Notes under the pieces: generated by a model
Databases searched by the model: none
Told to the model about the DNA's origin: nothing
Seen by the model: the letters and a program-made list of their open reading frames with translations, nothing else
Position numbers and translations under genes: made by a program
In this document: in pieces, positions 18,186 through 27,898 of the stretch
How the letters are laid out: each line of letters opens with the position of its first letter
Position numbering within the stretch: position 1 is the stretch's first letter
Assembly: GCA_015060165.1 (NCBI GenBank)
Contig: SUZC01000003.1
Coordinates: 1-64,000 of the forward strand
Reading direction: 5' to 3'
Length of the DNA: 64,000 bases
Source: Rikenellaceae bacterium
Lineage (GTDB): Bacteria > Bacteroidota > Bacteroidia > Bacteroidales > Rikenellaceae

Positions 18186-18623
18186 TTATTTTTCCAATTC
18201 GGCTATCAGTTGTGCCAGATATTTATCCTCCTTACGGTGCATTTGGCGCTCGGCCGAAGGGGTCTTGTCCTTCTGACCGCACAAGTGTAGCAGGCCGTGT
18301 ACAACCACGCGGCGCATCTCGTGGAGCTTTGTAGCACCATAAATGCGGGCATTGTCGGCAACCGTTTCGACATCGATAAATATATCGCCTGCAACCACTC
18401 GTTCACCCTTGCGATCGCTGTAATCGAAGGTGATAACATCGGTGAAGTAGTCGTGGCCGAGGAATTGACGATTCATCTCCAACAATCGCTCGGCGGAGCA
18501 GAAAATGTAGGTCACATCGCCAAGCGTGTAACCCTCCTGCTCGGCAACACTTTTGAGCCAAGCCGAGGTGAGTCGCTTTTTGGGCAGCACATAGCTGCAC
18601 GAATCGTTGTAGTATCTAACCAT
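18186..18623 (-). CDS. ybeY: Endoribonuclease YbeY (rRNA maturation factor)
   Basis: 145 aa. Metal-dependent RNase involved in 16S rRNA 3'-end processing and ribosome quality control. The signature region is VVVHGLLHLCGQKDK: His109 and His113 are the first two ligands, while the third position, usually His in HGxLHLxGYDH, is Asp119 here; a later His129 is also nearby. Asp at this spot is, to my knowledge, usual in Bacteroidota YbeY. Gaps of 15-20 bp to both neighbours indicate an operon. Confidence 0.92.
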   Translation of the reverse strand: MVRYYNDSCSYVLPKKRLTSAWLKSVAEQEGYTLGDVTYIFCSAERLLEMNRQFLGHDYFTDVITFDYSDRKGERVVAGDIFIDVETVADNARIYGATKLHEMRRVVVHGLLHLCGQKDKTPSAERQMHRKEDKYLAQLIAELEK

Positions 18624-18638
18624 AAGATTATCAGTTGT

Positions 18639-19499
18639 TTACTCTCTTGCCCACGCAAGCAGGTTACCCAGCGTAGCTATGTTGTCGGCAATGATGTCGG
18701 GTTGGCGTGGTGCCTGGTCGGCAATCTCCAAAGTGGTCTCACCAGAGAGTACCAACACACCCATAGCTCCCGCATTGAAGGCCATCTGAACATCGGTATA
18801 GATGCGGTCTCCCACCATTGCTATCTCGTTGGGTTTCAAGTCGTAGCGATGGCAAATGCCTGTCAGCATATTGGGGTCGGGCTTGCCCAGCGTGATATCA
18901 GGCTGGCGGCCTGTGGCGTGCTCAATACACTTGCATATAGAGCCGCAGTCGACCAGCACAATCTTCTGGTCGGTGGGGCATACTCGGTCGGGGTTGGTAG
19001 CAACGTAAGGGATACCCTGCTGCGCCCACCACGCTGCGCGGCACAAACGCGAATAATCGAGCGTCATATCGAATGCCACAACCATAGCGTCGGGCACATC
19101 GTTGGCATCGTCGGAAGTGGGTTCAAAACCCGCCTTCACGAACTCCGAAACCATACTCGGCGTGCCCAGCATAAAGAGTCGCTTGGCATTGGGGAGGTTG
19201 GTTTTCAGATAGTCGATGGTGGCCAATGCTGTGGTGTACATCTCCTCCTCGGTGGCCTCGATACCCATCGTGTGGAGCTTGTGCAGATAGTCGGCAATCG
19301 ACTTCGAAGGGTTATTTGTCAGGAAAGAGTAGCTCACCCCGATTTGCTCCAACTGCTTCAAAAAAGGTTTTGTATAGTCGAACAATGACATACCCATATA
19401 GATAGTGCCATCCATGTCGAGTGCCACGTGGCGTATGCCTTGGAGCTTGGTCTTAAGCTCGTCGGTTGAATAGACTGAACGATAGAATTCCTGTACCAT
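18639..19499 (-). CDS. HAD-superfamily phosphatase, NagD-like (class IIA)
   Basis: 286 aa. Motif I HVALDMDGTIY (Asp28, Asp30), motif II FLTNNPS, and motif IV GDRIYTDVQMA with the C2-type cap between, as in NagD/AraL sugar- or nucleotide-phosphate phosphatases. Substrate cannot be assigned. First gene of the minus-strand set with ybeY and mnmG; upstream is a repeat-derived hairpin. Confidence 0.88.
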   Translation of the reverse strand: MVQEFYRSVYSTDELKTKLQGIRHVALDMDGTIYMGMSLFDYTKPFLKQLEQIGVSYSFLTNNPSKSIADYLHKLHTMGIEATEEEMYTTALATIDYLKTNLPNAKRLFMLGTPSMVSEFVKAGFEPTSDDANDVPDAMVVAFDMTLDYSRLCRAAWWAQQGIPYVATNPDRVCPTDQKIVLVDCGSICKCIEHATGRQPDITLGKPDPNMLTGICHRYDLKPNEIAMVGDRIYTDVQMAFNAGAMGVLVLSGETTLEIADQAPRQPDIIADNIATLGNLLAWARE

Positions 19500-19531
19500 A
19501 TTTTTTTATAATTCAAAATTCAATATTGGCT

Positions 19532-19566
19532 AATTCTCTATCGAACATCGAGTTATATAGAGAATT
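19532..19566. repeat. Hairpin unit of the repeat family (variable stem)
   Basis: AATTCTCTAT (19532-19541) / ATAGAGAATT (19557-19566) around a loop that contains TCGAACATCGA. It occupies the same place relative to the following MITE-like copy as the terminator hairpins at 26921, 36708 and 52950, but with different paired bases. Confidence 0.6.
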
Positions 19567-19576
19567 TATATATATC

Positions 19577-19760
19577 ACGTCATACCCCGGAGGCGGAGCC
19601 GACGATGGGTATCTACCGCTGGTCTCTTACGACACTTTTATGATTCCTTTGACACAAGTCGCTCTTTGTACGGCCGTAATTCCAAAGGTAGATTTCTGCA
19701 TTTCTTCATAGTTACTAATTACTTCTCCAACCCTCACAAATGAAGAAATGCGAAATGACA
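19577..19760. repeat. MITE-like inverted-repeat element, copy 2 (inverted)
   Basis: Starts ACGTCATACC and ends near GAAATGACA. Its first 40 bp are the reverse complement of 14928-14967, one base different. It fills most of the 358-bp gap 19500-19856; no gene is seen in that gap. Confidence 0.6.
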
Positions 19761-19856
19761 TTTTTATTTTCTTTCTAATTCAAAGAACAACCCTGTGGTG
19801 CAAGGTAAACCATAAAAAGGTTTTCAAACCTCATTTTGAATTTCCTCCCTTTGCCT

Positions 19857-21050
19857 CTACTTCTTTTTGAAGCAGTCGGCGGCACGCATAGTCTCTTTGG
19901 GCGATGGTGAGTAGATGCCGAAAATCATCTTATACTCGGGCTCCATTGTTGTGACGTTCACCGATGAACCGATCACTCCCAAACGGCCGTTTTTGGCCAC
20001 TTTTGCGTTCTTCTCGACACTTACGGCATCGAGGTTGGCGTACGATGTGATGTACTCTCCGTGAGCCACAAAAACATCGTATTTGCCCGATATACGGTTG
20101 CGGCGTACATCGACAACCTTGCCTTCGTAAATCGAGCGTACGGCGGCTCCTCGCTGACCCACAATCTCGGCCATATTACCCTTGTACCTACGCACCGAAC
20201 CACCCACAACAGGTAGGTTCAGGTTGGATGTCTTACGCGAGAATGAGGCTCCTGTGGTGTTGCCCTTTGTGAGCTTACGCAGCTCGCTGATGGCCACATC
20301 CAGCTGCTCCTCACGCTCCATCTTGGCACGCAGGGCTGCCTGCTCGCGAGACGATAGTTGCTTCATAGTCTGCTTTGCCGATGCCACATCGCTACGCAGT
20401 TTGTCGCGTTGCACCTCGGCCTTGCGCTGCACTTCACCCAGCTCCTTGCGTCGCTCGGCAAGGGTTGTCTGCTGTCGTGTGAGGGCTGCATTGAGCGAGT
20501 CGATGCGTTGCAATCGTATGGCACGCAGCGAGGCTACGGCTCGTATGTTGGCTATGCGACGGGCAGCATCGGAGAAGCTCTCCGAGGCCAGGATATATGT
20601 CACATAGTTGTTCTGCTGGTGGTTACGATACGCCTCGCGTACCATCTCGCCATAGCGCTCACGTTCGTAGTCAATCTGGCGCTGGGTCGATGTGATGAGC
20701 GAGTCGTTGCGGCTGATGTCGCCCTCGATATGGTTTATCTCGCGCTCGGTGCGGTTGAGCAGCTGGTTACGCGAGTTGATCTGGCGGGTGATCGATGTCA
20801 CACGCTGCTGGGCAGTTGATTTATCCTTCTTGATTGATGAGATACGTTTCTCATCCTGCTCGATTTTCTGCTCCAACTCCTTGATTATGCGGCGCTGCTC
20901 CTCGATGCGGGCCTTCTCCTCGGGTGAGACGCTCTGCTCGGTCGATTTTTTGTTCTGGCTCTGGGCGTACGCACCATCCGACAGCAGGCTCATAGCCACC
21001 GCCATCGCTACGCAAAGCACAATTTTTATGGAGTTTCTGCTCATCACCAT
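19857..21050 (-). CDS. EnvC-like murein hydrolase activator (coiled coil plus degenerate LytM/M23)
   Basis: 397 aa from ATG 21050 (GTG 21053 is also possible; ATG 21044 is a third option). Sec signal to about residue 30 (ends GAYAQ), a long Arg/Glu/Gln-rich coiled coil to about residue 260, then a C-terminal LytM domain recognisable by VFVAHGEYITSYANLDAVSV and GRLGVIG. The first zinc motif (HxxxD) is not visible (RGAAVRSIYEGKV instead), so it is probably catalytically dead, like EnvC/NlpD, and activates periplasmic amidases during septum splitting. Its start touches the stop of the upstream TPR gene, indicating translational coupling. Confidence 0.85.
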   Translation of the reverse strand: MVMSRNSIKIVLCVAMAVAMSLLSDGAYAQSQNKKSTEQSVSPEEKARIEEQRRIIKELEQKIEQDEKRISSIKKDKSTAQQRVTSITRQINSRNQLLNRTEREINHIEGDISRNDSLITSTQRQIDYERERYGEMVREAYRNHQQNNYVTYILASESFSDAARRIANIRAVASLRAIRLQRIDSLNAALTRQQTTLAERRKELGEVQRKAEVQRDKLRSDVASAKQTMKQLSSREQAALRAKMEREEQLDVAISELRKLTKGNTTGASFSRKTSNLNLPVVGGSVRRYKGNMAEIVGQRGAAVRSIYEGKVVDVRRNRISGKYDVFVAHGEYITSYANLDAVSVEKNAKVAKNGRLGVIGSSVNVTTMEPEYKMIFGIYSPSPKETMRAADCFKKK

Positions 21051-21052
21051 CA

Positions 21053-23041
21053 CTATCTCTTTTTAGTCTTTTTGGTTGCGCTGGTGGACTCTTTGGCCGA
21101 CTTGGTATCGGTGGCCTTCACGGCACTGCCATTTGCCGCTTTCGCCTGCTCCATCTGCTGTTGTTTCTGTAGCTCCTTTTGTAGCTCCTCGGCTGCGCGT
21201 ACACGCTCCATACGCTCATCTATTGCAGCCTTGTCGGCGCCCAGTTCGAGTGCCTTGCTCCAATAGGTGCGGGCCATGAAATACTCGCCCAATTCGAAGA
21301 GTATATCGCCATAATGTTCGGGCAGAGCCGGGCTCTTGCTTGTGTCGTACGAGAGGGCCTGACGCATATATTTGCGGGCATCGTCGTAGAGTCCCTGCTT
21401 ATAGAGAATCCAGGCATAGGTGTCGAGGTATGTGGAGTTGTTACGCTCCAATTCGATGGCTCGGGCCGACATCTTCAATGCGATGGTCAAATCACGCCCC
21501 TCCTCGCTCAGGTAGTAGGCGTAGTTGTTGAGCACCGAGGCGTTGTCGTAGTGCAACTCCAGAGCCTTGTCGTAGGCCTCGTAGCACTGCTTCGCTGCCG
21601 CTTTGTGGCTCATCTTGACGTGATGGGCCAGCGTGTCGGCCTTCAGCTTCTTCTGCTTGATTAGCTGGGCACGCTCGGATATGAGGTGATAGGTGTCGCC
21701 AATGTAGCCCCACAACTGACTGCGCAGGGTGTCGTTGTCGGCATAGGGGAGTGCCTGATGGAAGGTCTCGATGGCACCCATCAGATTGTCCTTAACGTAG
21801 AGACGGTTGGCCTTGCGGATGTAGAGCAGGGCGTTGTCGGGGAATCGTTCCACCGCCATAGCCACATATCTGTCGACCGAATCGGGACGCTGTTTGTAGT
21901 CCTCGATATCGATTACGGCCATATAGTAATCCATCTGTGGCGGTTCGTCGGTAATGTGGGATTTGAAATGCTCCAGAGCACTATCCAGATTACCTCCTGC
22001 AATCAGGTGTTCGCCATATACGTCCACCACGCTCTTCTCCTTGGGATAGTGAATAGCAAGTGTAGCTGCCAACTGTCCTATTTTGTGGAAGTTGTTGCCG
22101 TAGAACCGGCGATCCTCCATAAATCGTTTTAGCATATCAACCTTTCGCTCCAGCGGAAAACCCTTCTGCGCATATAGCTGGCGCATAGTACCCAGATAGG
22201 AGTCGGAGTCGTTCTTGCGAATGGCATAGTCTATGTAGGCGCTGAGTGCCTCGATATTGGTGGAGTCCATATCGACAGCCTGTTTCAGTGTCACCCTCGC
22301 CATCGAATCCTCGCCGGCGGCCGAGTAGGCCTCGCCAAGCTGAATCACCAGATTCTGATCGTAGGGGGTCTCGTCGACAGCTTTTTTGGCCTCGTCGACA
22401 GCACGGTCGAACTGACCTGCGACCATATAGAGGCGGCGTTTGAGAGCTGCCAGCTGTGGGAACTTACCCAATCGCATCTCGGCCGAGTCGATTATGGCAA
22501 TGGCCGACAGCGGCATCTGTTGCTGCTGGTAGAGCATAGCCATAATGCGATAGTGGTCGGGATTTTTGTGGTCGACGCGGATGAGTCGACGATAGATGGG
22601 GATAGCCTCAGCGTAGTGGTTGTTGATGATGAGGGCCTGTCCGTAGAGGGCCATATACCAACGGTTCGTAGAGTCGGCCAGATAGCTCTTGCGGGCGGTT
22701 GTGAGTGCCAGCTTGGGATCGCTGTCGAGCAGTATCGAGGCCTTCTCGTAGAGGGCCGGGGTGAGTGTGCTGTCGATGGCGAGGGCCTCGTCGTAGAGTT
22801 TCAGTGCCGAGGTGGTATCCTTGTAGATGGTATACTTTTTCAGACCCTCCGTATAGCGGTAGAGGGCCTTCAACGAGTCGGGAATGATTAGTTGGGGTTT
22901 GGGCCTCTTCTCCTGCAGGGTATCCTGCTCGGTGCCTCGGTCGAGCGATGAGAGCATAGCTCCCCCCGCCCTGCCACTTACCGTGGCGAGCGTAAGGCAC
23001 AATGCTATGGCCAACACTATCGGCTTAAACCCCAATCTCAT
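21053..23041 (-). CDS. Exported tetratricopeptide-repeat protein
   Basis: 662 aa. Signal peptide at residues 1-25 (LAIALCLTLATVSGRAGG); no lipobox. Most of the protein is TPR-type helical pairs (for example YTIYKDTTSALKLYDEALAID, ALEHFKSHI, ALKMSARAIELERNN), ending in a Lys/Ser/Thr-rich tail. It probably scaffolds a periplasmic or outer-membrane complex. The stop codon (TAG 21053-21055) overlaps the start region of the EnvC-like gene, so the two are one operon and likely act together in envelope biogenesis (inference). Confidence 0.8.
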   Translation of the reverse strand: MRLGFKPIVLAIALCLTLATVSGRAGGAMLSSLDRGTEQDTLQEKRPKPQLIIPDSLKALYRYTEGLKKYTIYKDTTSALKLYDEALAIDSTLTPALYEKASILLDSDPKLALTTARKSYLADSTNRWYMALYGQALIINNHYAEAIPIYRRLIRVDHKNPDHYRIMAMLYQQQQMPLSAIAIIDSAEMRLGKFPQLAALKRRLYMVAGQFDRAVDEAKKAVDETPYDQNLVIQLGEAYSAAGEDSMARVTLKQAVDMDSTNIEALSAYIDYAIRKNDSDSYLGTMRQLYAQKGFPLERKVDMLKRFMEDRRFYGNNFHKIGQLAATLAIHYPKEKSVVDVYGEHLIAGGNLDSALEHFKSHITDEPPQMDYYMAVIDIEDYKQRPDSVDRYVAMAVERFPDNALLYIRKANRLYVKDNLMGAIETFHQALPYADNDTLRSQLWGYIGDTYHLISERAQLIKQKKLKADTLAHHVKMSHKAAAKQCYEAYDKALELHYDNASVLNNYAYYLSEEGRDLTIALKMSARAIELERNNSTYLDTYAWILYKQGLYDDARKYMRQALSYDTSKSPALPEHYGDILFELGEYFMARTYWSKALELGADKAAIDERMERVRAAEELQKELQKQQQMEQAKAANGSAVKATDTKSAKESTSATKKTKKR

Positions 23042-23074
23042 TCTATAGTGTCAATTTTTCCTTTGTTAGGCACA

Positions 23075-24118
23075 TTAGAGTGCGCTGTCAAACTGGTGCA
23101 GGAATCGTACATCGTTCTCGAAGTAGAGGCGCAAATCCTTTACGCCATACTTCAACATTGCGATACGCTCAACACCCATACCAAACGCGAAGCCCGAGTA
23201 CTTCTTCGAGTCTATGCCGCTTGACTCCAAAACGTTGGGATCGACCATTCCGCAACCCATAATCTCCAACCAGCCTGTACCTTTGCAGACGTTACAGCCC
23301 TTGCCGCCGCATAAGTTGCACGATACGTCCATCTCAGCCGAGGGCTCGGTGAAGGGGAAGTACGAAGGACGCAGACGAATCTGAGCGCTGTCGCCAAACA
23401 TCTCCTTGGCGAAGTAGAGCAGAGTCTGCTTCAAGTCGGCAAACGATACGTTCTCATCGATGTAGAGTCCCTCCACCTGGTGGAAGATGCAGTGTGCGCG
23501 GTACGAGATAGCCTCGTTACGGAACACACGACCCGGGCAAACGATACGGATAGGGGGCTTCTGGTGGTCCATAGCACGCACCTGAATCGACGATGTGTGA
23601 GTACGCAACATCACATCCTTGGTGTCGGGCTCCGATGAAGCCTTCTCAACGAAGAATGTATCCTGCATATCGCGTGCTGGGTGCTCCAATGGGAAGTTCA
23701 GAGCCGAGAATACGTGCCAGTCGTCCTCGATCTCGGGACCCTCGGCAACGGTGTAACCCATACGTGAGAAGATCTCTACAATCTGGTTCTTCACAATCGA
23801 GATGGGATGGCGAGTACCATCGGCCTCGGCTGAGCCAGGGCGTGTCATATCGCCCACAGCAGCCAACTTGGTGGCAGCCGAGTCGGCAAGCGAAGCCTTC
23901 AAGGTGTTGATACGCTCGGTGGCTGCCTGCTTCAAGGCGTTGATTTTCTGGCCAAGCTCGCGCTTCTGCTCTGCAGGTACGCTCTTGAACTCCTCCATCA
24001 GGGCATTCAATTCGCCCTTCTTGCCGAGTACTTTGATACGGAACTCCTCAACCTCGGCCGCTGTGGCGGGTGAGAAAGCCTCTACACGTTTGAGTAAGTC
24101 GTTAATCTTTTCAATCAT
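23075..24118 (-). CDS. pheS: Phenylalanyl-tRNA synthetase alpha subunit
   Basis: 347 aa. Class II catalytic subunit; works as (alpha-beta)2 with PheT, which is not in this window. N-terminal coiled coil (residues 1-85), motif 2 region FRNEAISYRAHCIFHQVEGL, and motif 3 GFAFGMGVERIAMLKYG near the end. A four-Cys cluster (CNLCGGKGCNVCKGTG) before the GCG turn is a known variation of the subunit. Read away from the patatin gene. Confidence 0.96.
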   Translation of the reverse strand: MIEKINDLLKRVEAFSPATAAEVEEFRIKVLGKKGELNALMEEFKSVPAEQKRELGQKINALKQAATERINTLKASLADSAATKLAAVGDMTRPGSAEADGTRHPISIVKNQIVEIFSRMGYTVAEGPEIEDDWHVFSALNFPLEHPARDMQDTFFVEKASSEPDTKDVMLRTHTSSIQVRAMDHQKPPIRIVCPGRVFRNEAISYRAHCIFHQVEGLYIDENVSFADLKQTLLYFAKEMFGDSAQIRLRPSYFPFTEPSAEMDVSCNLCGGKGCNVCKGTGWLEIMGCGMVDPNVLESSGIDSKKYSGFAFGMGVERIAMLKYGVKDLRLYFENDVRFLHQFDSAL

Positions 24119-24272
24119 CGTTTTTATGTTTTAATTATCTTATTTTTTCAGCTCAGTGCAATGCGGGGAGAGTTGCTAATTTTACCGCTGGTAATTACGC
24201 ACTTCCCGATTGCGTATGTTATCCTCATTGCGTGAGATTTTGGTTTATATTGTGACTCACCGCATTTGAGGC

Positions 24273-24304
24273 TTTGTTTTTTTGCTCAAAAATCAATATT
24301 TTTG
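24273..24304 (+). promoter_or_regulatory. Promoter of the patatin gene
   Basis: TTTG (24273-24276), 20 bp, TATTTTTG (24297-24304): full consensus match, about 50 bp before the ATG. Confidence 0.75.
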
Positions 24305-24355
24305 TGATACGGTAGATTTCTACGGTATATATAACGTGCAAAGTTACCAAAAAAT

Positions 24356-26863
24356 ATGAAAAATAACCGCTTTTTTTTGCTAATTGTGTTGTTGGTTGCA
24401 ATGTTGGCCAATTATCCGGCCATATCAACCTATGCACAGCCCACCCTCGCACAGCCCAATGCTAAGGGTGAGAATGTTGCTGCCGCAAGCTTGCCCGATA
24501 CGTTGCGAAGTGGCCGCCGTCGCGGTGCGAATCGTCGCCGAGCGCGAGCTATAGCCGATTCAATCCGTCGACAGCAGGAGGCTCTGCAACGTGACGCAAA
24601 GAAGTCAACAGATGGAAAAATTGGTCTGGTGCTGGCGGGTGGCGGAGCAAAGGGATTGTATCATATAGGCGTGATTAAAGCGCTGGAAGAGAGCGAGATA
24701 CCAATCGACTATGTGTCGGGAACATCAATGGGAGCCATCGTCGGTGCGCTGTATGCCGCAGGTTACTCGGTCGCCGAGATGGAGGCTATCGTTGCTTCGG
24801 GCAAGGTTGAGGAGTGGGTCTCGGGTGTGCTCGACCCTAAGTATAAATTCTACTACACTGAGCGCCCCGATTCGCCATCGATGCTCTCTATTTATGCCGA
24901 CATCAAGCGCGATTCGACAAGTGACCGTGGCTCGTTGAACTTGGCCTTGCCCCACGCATTTGTCAATACAGCCCAGATTGATTTGGCTCTTATTGAGCTG
25001 TTCTCGTCTCCCTCGGCCGCTGCCGGAGGTAATTTTGATAAGCTGATGGTGCCCTATCGTTGTGTGGCAACCGATATGAATCGCCACGAGGCGGTGGAGT
25101 TTTCACAGGGCGATTTGCCCTTTGCTGTGCGAGCCTCGATGTCGTACCCTATGCTCTTCCGTCCGGTGACCGACGACAAGGGTCGCGTGTTGGTCGATGG
25201 TGGCTGCTACGATAATTTTCCGTGGCGGGTGTTGGAGCGCGATTTCAATCCCGATTTTCTGATTGGTTCGCAGTGTCTCGATGGCGACAATTCGGCCGAT
25301 GCAGAGTCGCCCGTTCAGGAGCAGGTGATTGCGTTGGTGACTATGCCGACCGATTACTCGCTGCCCGAAGGTAAGAGTATGCTTTTCAAGCGCGAGGTTA
25401 CAGCTGGATTGTTGGATTTCGCCGCAGGAGAGCAGACCATTCAGGAGGGTTATGACGATGCTATGAGCCGTATGGATGAGTTGAAGGCACGTGTGTCGCG
25501 CCGTCGCACTGTTGCTCAGACCGATAGCCTGCGTGCGGCCTTTCGTGAGCGATGCCCTGAGTTGGTGTTCAGTGGCGGAGAGTTGAAGGGTCTGCGTCCG
25601 CGTCAGAAGCAGTATGCCCGCACCTTTATGGACTTCGAGCAACCCAAGCGTGACTCGACCCAGCGCCAGAGGCGACATATGTCCGAGGTGCGCGATAGAT
25701 TCTTCTCGCTCATTGCGTCTAACGATTTCAATATCAACTCATTCCCGAAGGTTTGTTATGACTCGTTGTATGAGGATTTCAGCATCGAGTTCGACCTCTC
25801 GACCAAGCCCAAGATGCGCTATTCGTTGGGAGCAAACGTATCGTCGACGACCAACAACCAGGTATTCCTTGGATTTAACTACTTCACCATCGGCCGCACC
25901 GCGCAGACCGTTTATGGTGACTTCTTCCTCGGTCCGGCATCGGTCATTCTCCGAGGTGGAGGCCGTACGGTTATTTTGGGTCGCACGCCGATGTATGTCG
26001 ACTACTCGGTCTCGATGGTGCGCCAGTCGACTCTGAAAGGCTCTTTCGGAGCGATTACCCCTATGCGCAACACCATCGATGCCCGCACCATCGATGTCTT
26101 TGCCAATGCGGCATATGGTGTGACTGTGACCCGTAAGAGTATCTTCGAGATGGCGGCCAACGCAGGCTATAACTACTACGTTTACGAAACTCCGTTCGAC
26201 GATGATATCCCCCACACCCACGACCGATTCCGTTATGTGGCGGGCCGTATGCTCTTCGAGCGCAGCACACTCAACAAGATTGTCTACCCAACAAACGGCA
26301 CGAAACTCTCGTTGTCGGCAATCGCTGTTATGGGTCGCGACGGCTACGATGTGCCAACAGGCGAGATGTTTGAGTTCGACAGAGTCTACAAACAGCGTCG
26401 TTGGCTGGGAGCCAAGGCTACGTGGGAACACTATCCGGGCGATTGGCGTCGCACGTGGTTCTCGATGGGTTATAATATCGAGGCGGTATATACCGACCAC
26501 CCCACCTTTGGCAACGAGTATTCGACAATCCTCACCTCGCCACGCTATGCCCCGACAGCGCACTCGAAGATGATATTTATGCCCGAGTTCTACGCCAATC
26601 GTTATGCGGCTGTGGGTTTGATGCCTACCTTCTCGCTGGTGAAGAATTTCTACCTGCGTGCAGGATTCTACGCTATGCTGCGCGACCCATTGGGTGTCGA
26701 CGACTATATGCACTATATGACCGACCTGTCGTTTGTCTATCATACCCGAATAGGCCCTGTGAGTGTAGCCATATCGAAGTACGACATAGATACCACCGAT
26801 AACTTCTATGTGACTTTCAATTTTGGATATCCCATCTTTGGTAAGCGCGGATTGTTCTACTAA
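24356..26863 (+). CDS. Patatin-like phospholipase with C-terminal outer-membrane beta-barrel
   Basis: 835 aa. Sec signal (residues 1-28), Arg-rich linker, then a patatin domain with oxyanion loop GGGAKG (95-100), nucleophile Ser124 in GTSMG, and the catalytic Asp281 in DGG. From about residue 400 comes a POTRA-like bridge, then a beta-barrel rich in alternating aromatic strands ending ITFNFGYPIFGKRGLFY-like (last residues GKRGLFY). This is the architecture of type Vd autotransporters (PlpD-like) and of related Bacteroidota proteins: the lipase is probably carried to the outer membrane or surface by its own barrel. Single-gene unit with its own promoter and terminator. Confidence 0.9.
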   Translation: MKNNRFFLLIVLLVAMLANYPAISTYAQPTLAQPNAKGENVAAASLPDTLRSGRRRGANRRRARAIADSIRRQQEALQRDAKKSTDGKIGLVLAGGGAKGLYHIGVIKALEESEIPIDYVSGTSMGAIVGALYAAGYSVAEMEAIVASGKVEEWVSGVLDPKYKFYYTERPDSPSMLSIYADIKRDSTSDRGSLNLALPHAFVNTAQIDLALIELFSSPSAAAGGNFDKLMVPYRCVATDMNRHEAVEFSQGDLPFAVRASMSYPMLFRPVTDDKGRVLVDGGCYDNFPWRVLERDFNPDFLIGSQCLDGDNSADAESPVQEQVIALVTMPTDYSLPEGKSMLFKREVTAGLLDFAAGEQTIQEGYDDAMSRMDELKARVSRRRTVAQTDSLRAAFRERCPELVFSGGELKGLRPRQKQYARTFMDFEQPKRDSTQRQRRHMSEVRDRFFSLIASNDFNINSFPKVCYDSLYEDFSIEFDLSTKPKMRYSLGANVSSTTNNQVFLGFNYFTIGRTAQTVYGDFFLGPASVILRGGGRTVILGRTPMYVDYSVSMVRQSTLKGSFGAITPMRNTIDARTIDVFANAAYGVTVTRKSIFEMAANAGYNYYVYETPFDDDIPHTHDRFRYVAGRMLFERSTLNKIVYPTNGTKLSLSAIAVMGRDGYDVPTGEMFEFDRVYKQRRWLGAKATWEHYPGDWRRTWFSMGYNIEAVYTDHPTFGNEYSTILTSPRYAPTAHSKMIFMPEFYANRYAAVGLMPTFSLVKNFYLRAGFYAMLRDPLGVDDYMHYMTDLSFVYHTRIGPVSVAISKYDIDTTDNFYVTFNFGYPIFGKRGLFY

Positions 26864-26920
26864 AATCGTCTGATGCGGTCTTTGAAGACGCCGGACTTGA
26901 GAAATTTAAAATTGGTTAAA

Positions 26921-26957
26921 TATCCTGTCTAACATTGAGTTAGGCAGGATATTTTTT
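26921..26957 (+). terminator. Terminator after patatin gene (repeat-associated hairpin)
   Basis: TATCCTG (26921-26927) / CAGGATA (26945-26951) with inner CTAAC / GTTAG, then six T. The same hairpin with one loop change recurs at 36708. Confidence 0.8.
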
Positions 26958-26965
26958 ATATAAAT

Positions 26966-27120
26966 ACGTCATTCCACATTTTTACATCAATTAACTTTTG
27001 GTGATAATATTGCGGTCTATGTAAAAATGCTGGAATCAACCGCTTATTAAAGACCTTGCAAAGACCAATCTTTTGCTGCAAAGTCTTTCTTTGAAACATT
27101 GTTCTCTGTCAGAATGACGT
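26966..27120. repeat. MITE-like inverted-repeat element, copy 3
   Basis: ACGTCATTCC (26966) to GAATGACGT (27112-27120), inverted ends. Inside, ATTCCACATTTTTACAT pairs with ATGTAAAAATGCTGGAAT across a 45-nt loop, and a second part carries TTTGCTGCAAAGTCTTTC. Nearly identical to copies 4 (36753) and 6 (53183). Confidence 0.75.
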
Positions 27121-27299
27121 TTTTAAACAATTTTAATAATTAGCTTTTTCGGGGTAAATTCTAAGAAAATCCACCCGAAAACGCAAAAAAATCAAAAAAT
27201 TTCGTCAAAATATTTGCCCCCCCCCTAAATTTTTTATTATCTTTACATCGTGCGAAAGTATTCGTGAGAAAGAAGTGTATAACCTAAAACTAAATTATT
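27119..27299 (+). promoter_or_regulatory. Duplicated promoter cassette with poly-C spacer, copy A
   Basis: A conserved AT-rich box (27119-27161), then -33 TTTG (27213-27216), nine C (27217-27225) inside a 21-bp spacer, and -7 TATCTTTA (27238-27245, one base off consensus). Almost identical cassettes precede 37169 (36986-37168) and 53493 (53335-53492). C-tract length differs among the three. Confidence 0.7.
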
Positions 27300-27872
27300 A
27301 TGAAAAAACTACTACTTATGTTGCTCGCTGTTGCAGCGTTTGCAGGGTGTAGCAAGGAAGAGAAGCCTGACAAGCTGGGAATAGAGAGAGGTGTTGTATT
27401 CGAAGATTATATTGGTAAGGAAATTCCACCTGTTCCAGATAATATAATTGAATTATTAGCAGAATCACCTTGTTGGGAGGTGGAAAAATATGAACATGCA
27501 GATGTCATAGATGGTAAGTATTATTTTCCATCTGCCAACCCCAATTTGTTTCTTGGAATTGGTTTTGGTGGAAAAGGGTATATAAATTCAATTTTTACAT
27601 TTAATAAAGACGGCTATGCAAATATGTATTATTATGGACAAATAGGTAGGCCCTCTGAGAATAATAAAGCGAAACCTTTTATGGAAGCTTTAACGAAAGC
27701 AAAAATATCAAAGATTCTCTATTATGATGGAGAGACGATGATTTTCACTCGTTATAATGGAGATAATTCCGAACTTGGACCAGCTATTTTCTTCACAAAA
27801 CGCGGTAGCCAAGAACTTCTTGATAAGTGGGTTAAGCAGGTGGATGATTATTTAAAGAGTAAAGAGAAGTAA
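27300..27872 (+). CDS. Small lipoprotein of the repeated family (member 1)
   Basis: 190 aa; lipobox AGC in FAGCSKEEK (Cys17). The first about 50 mature residues are nearly identical to the protein at 37169 (KPDKLGIERGV, FEDYIGK, IPPVPDN), after which the two diverge. Family landmarks shared with the other four members are a Trp about 40-50 residues after the Cys (ELLAESPCW) and a later strand ILYYDGETMIF. No known domain recognised; a small beta-sheet fold seems likely. Role may be inhibitor- or surface-related (see member 2). Confidence 0.75.
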   Translation: MKKLLLMLLAVAAFAGCSKEEKPDKLGIERGVVFEDYIGKEIPPVPDNIIELLAESPCWEVEKYEHADVIDGKYYFPSANPNLFLGIGFGGKGYINSIFTFNKDGYANMYYYGQIGRPSENNKAKPFMEALTKAKISKILYYDGETMIFTRYNGDNSELGPAIFFTKRGSQELLDKWVKQVDDYLKSKEK

Positions 27873-27898
27873 AAGATTGATTGTATAGCTCGTTTCAT

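Noticed and set aside
25739..26743. 334-aa open frame antisense to the patatin/beta-barrel gene
   Set aside because: Shadow of a well-supported gene; composition rich in His/Arg/Val typical of antisense frames here.
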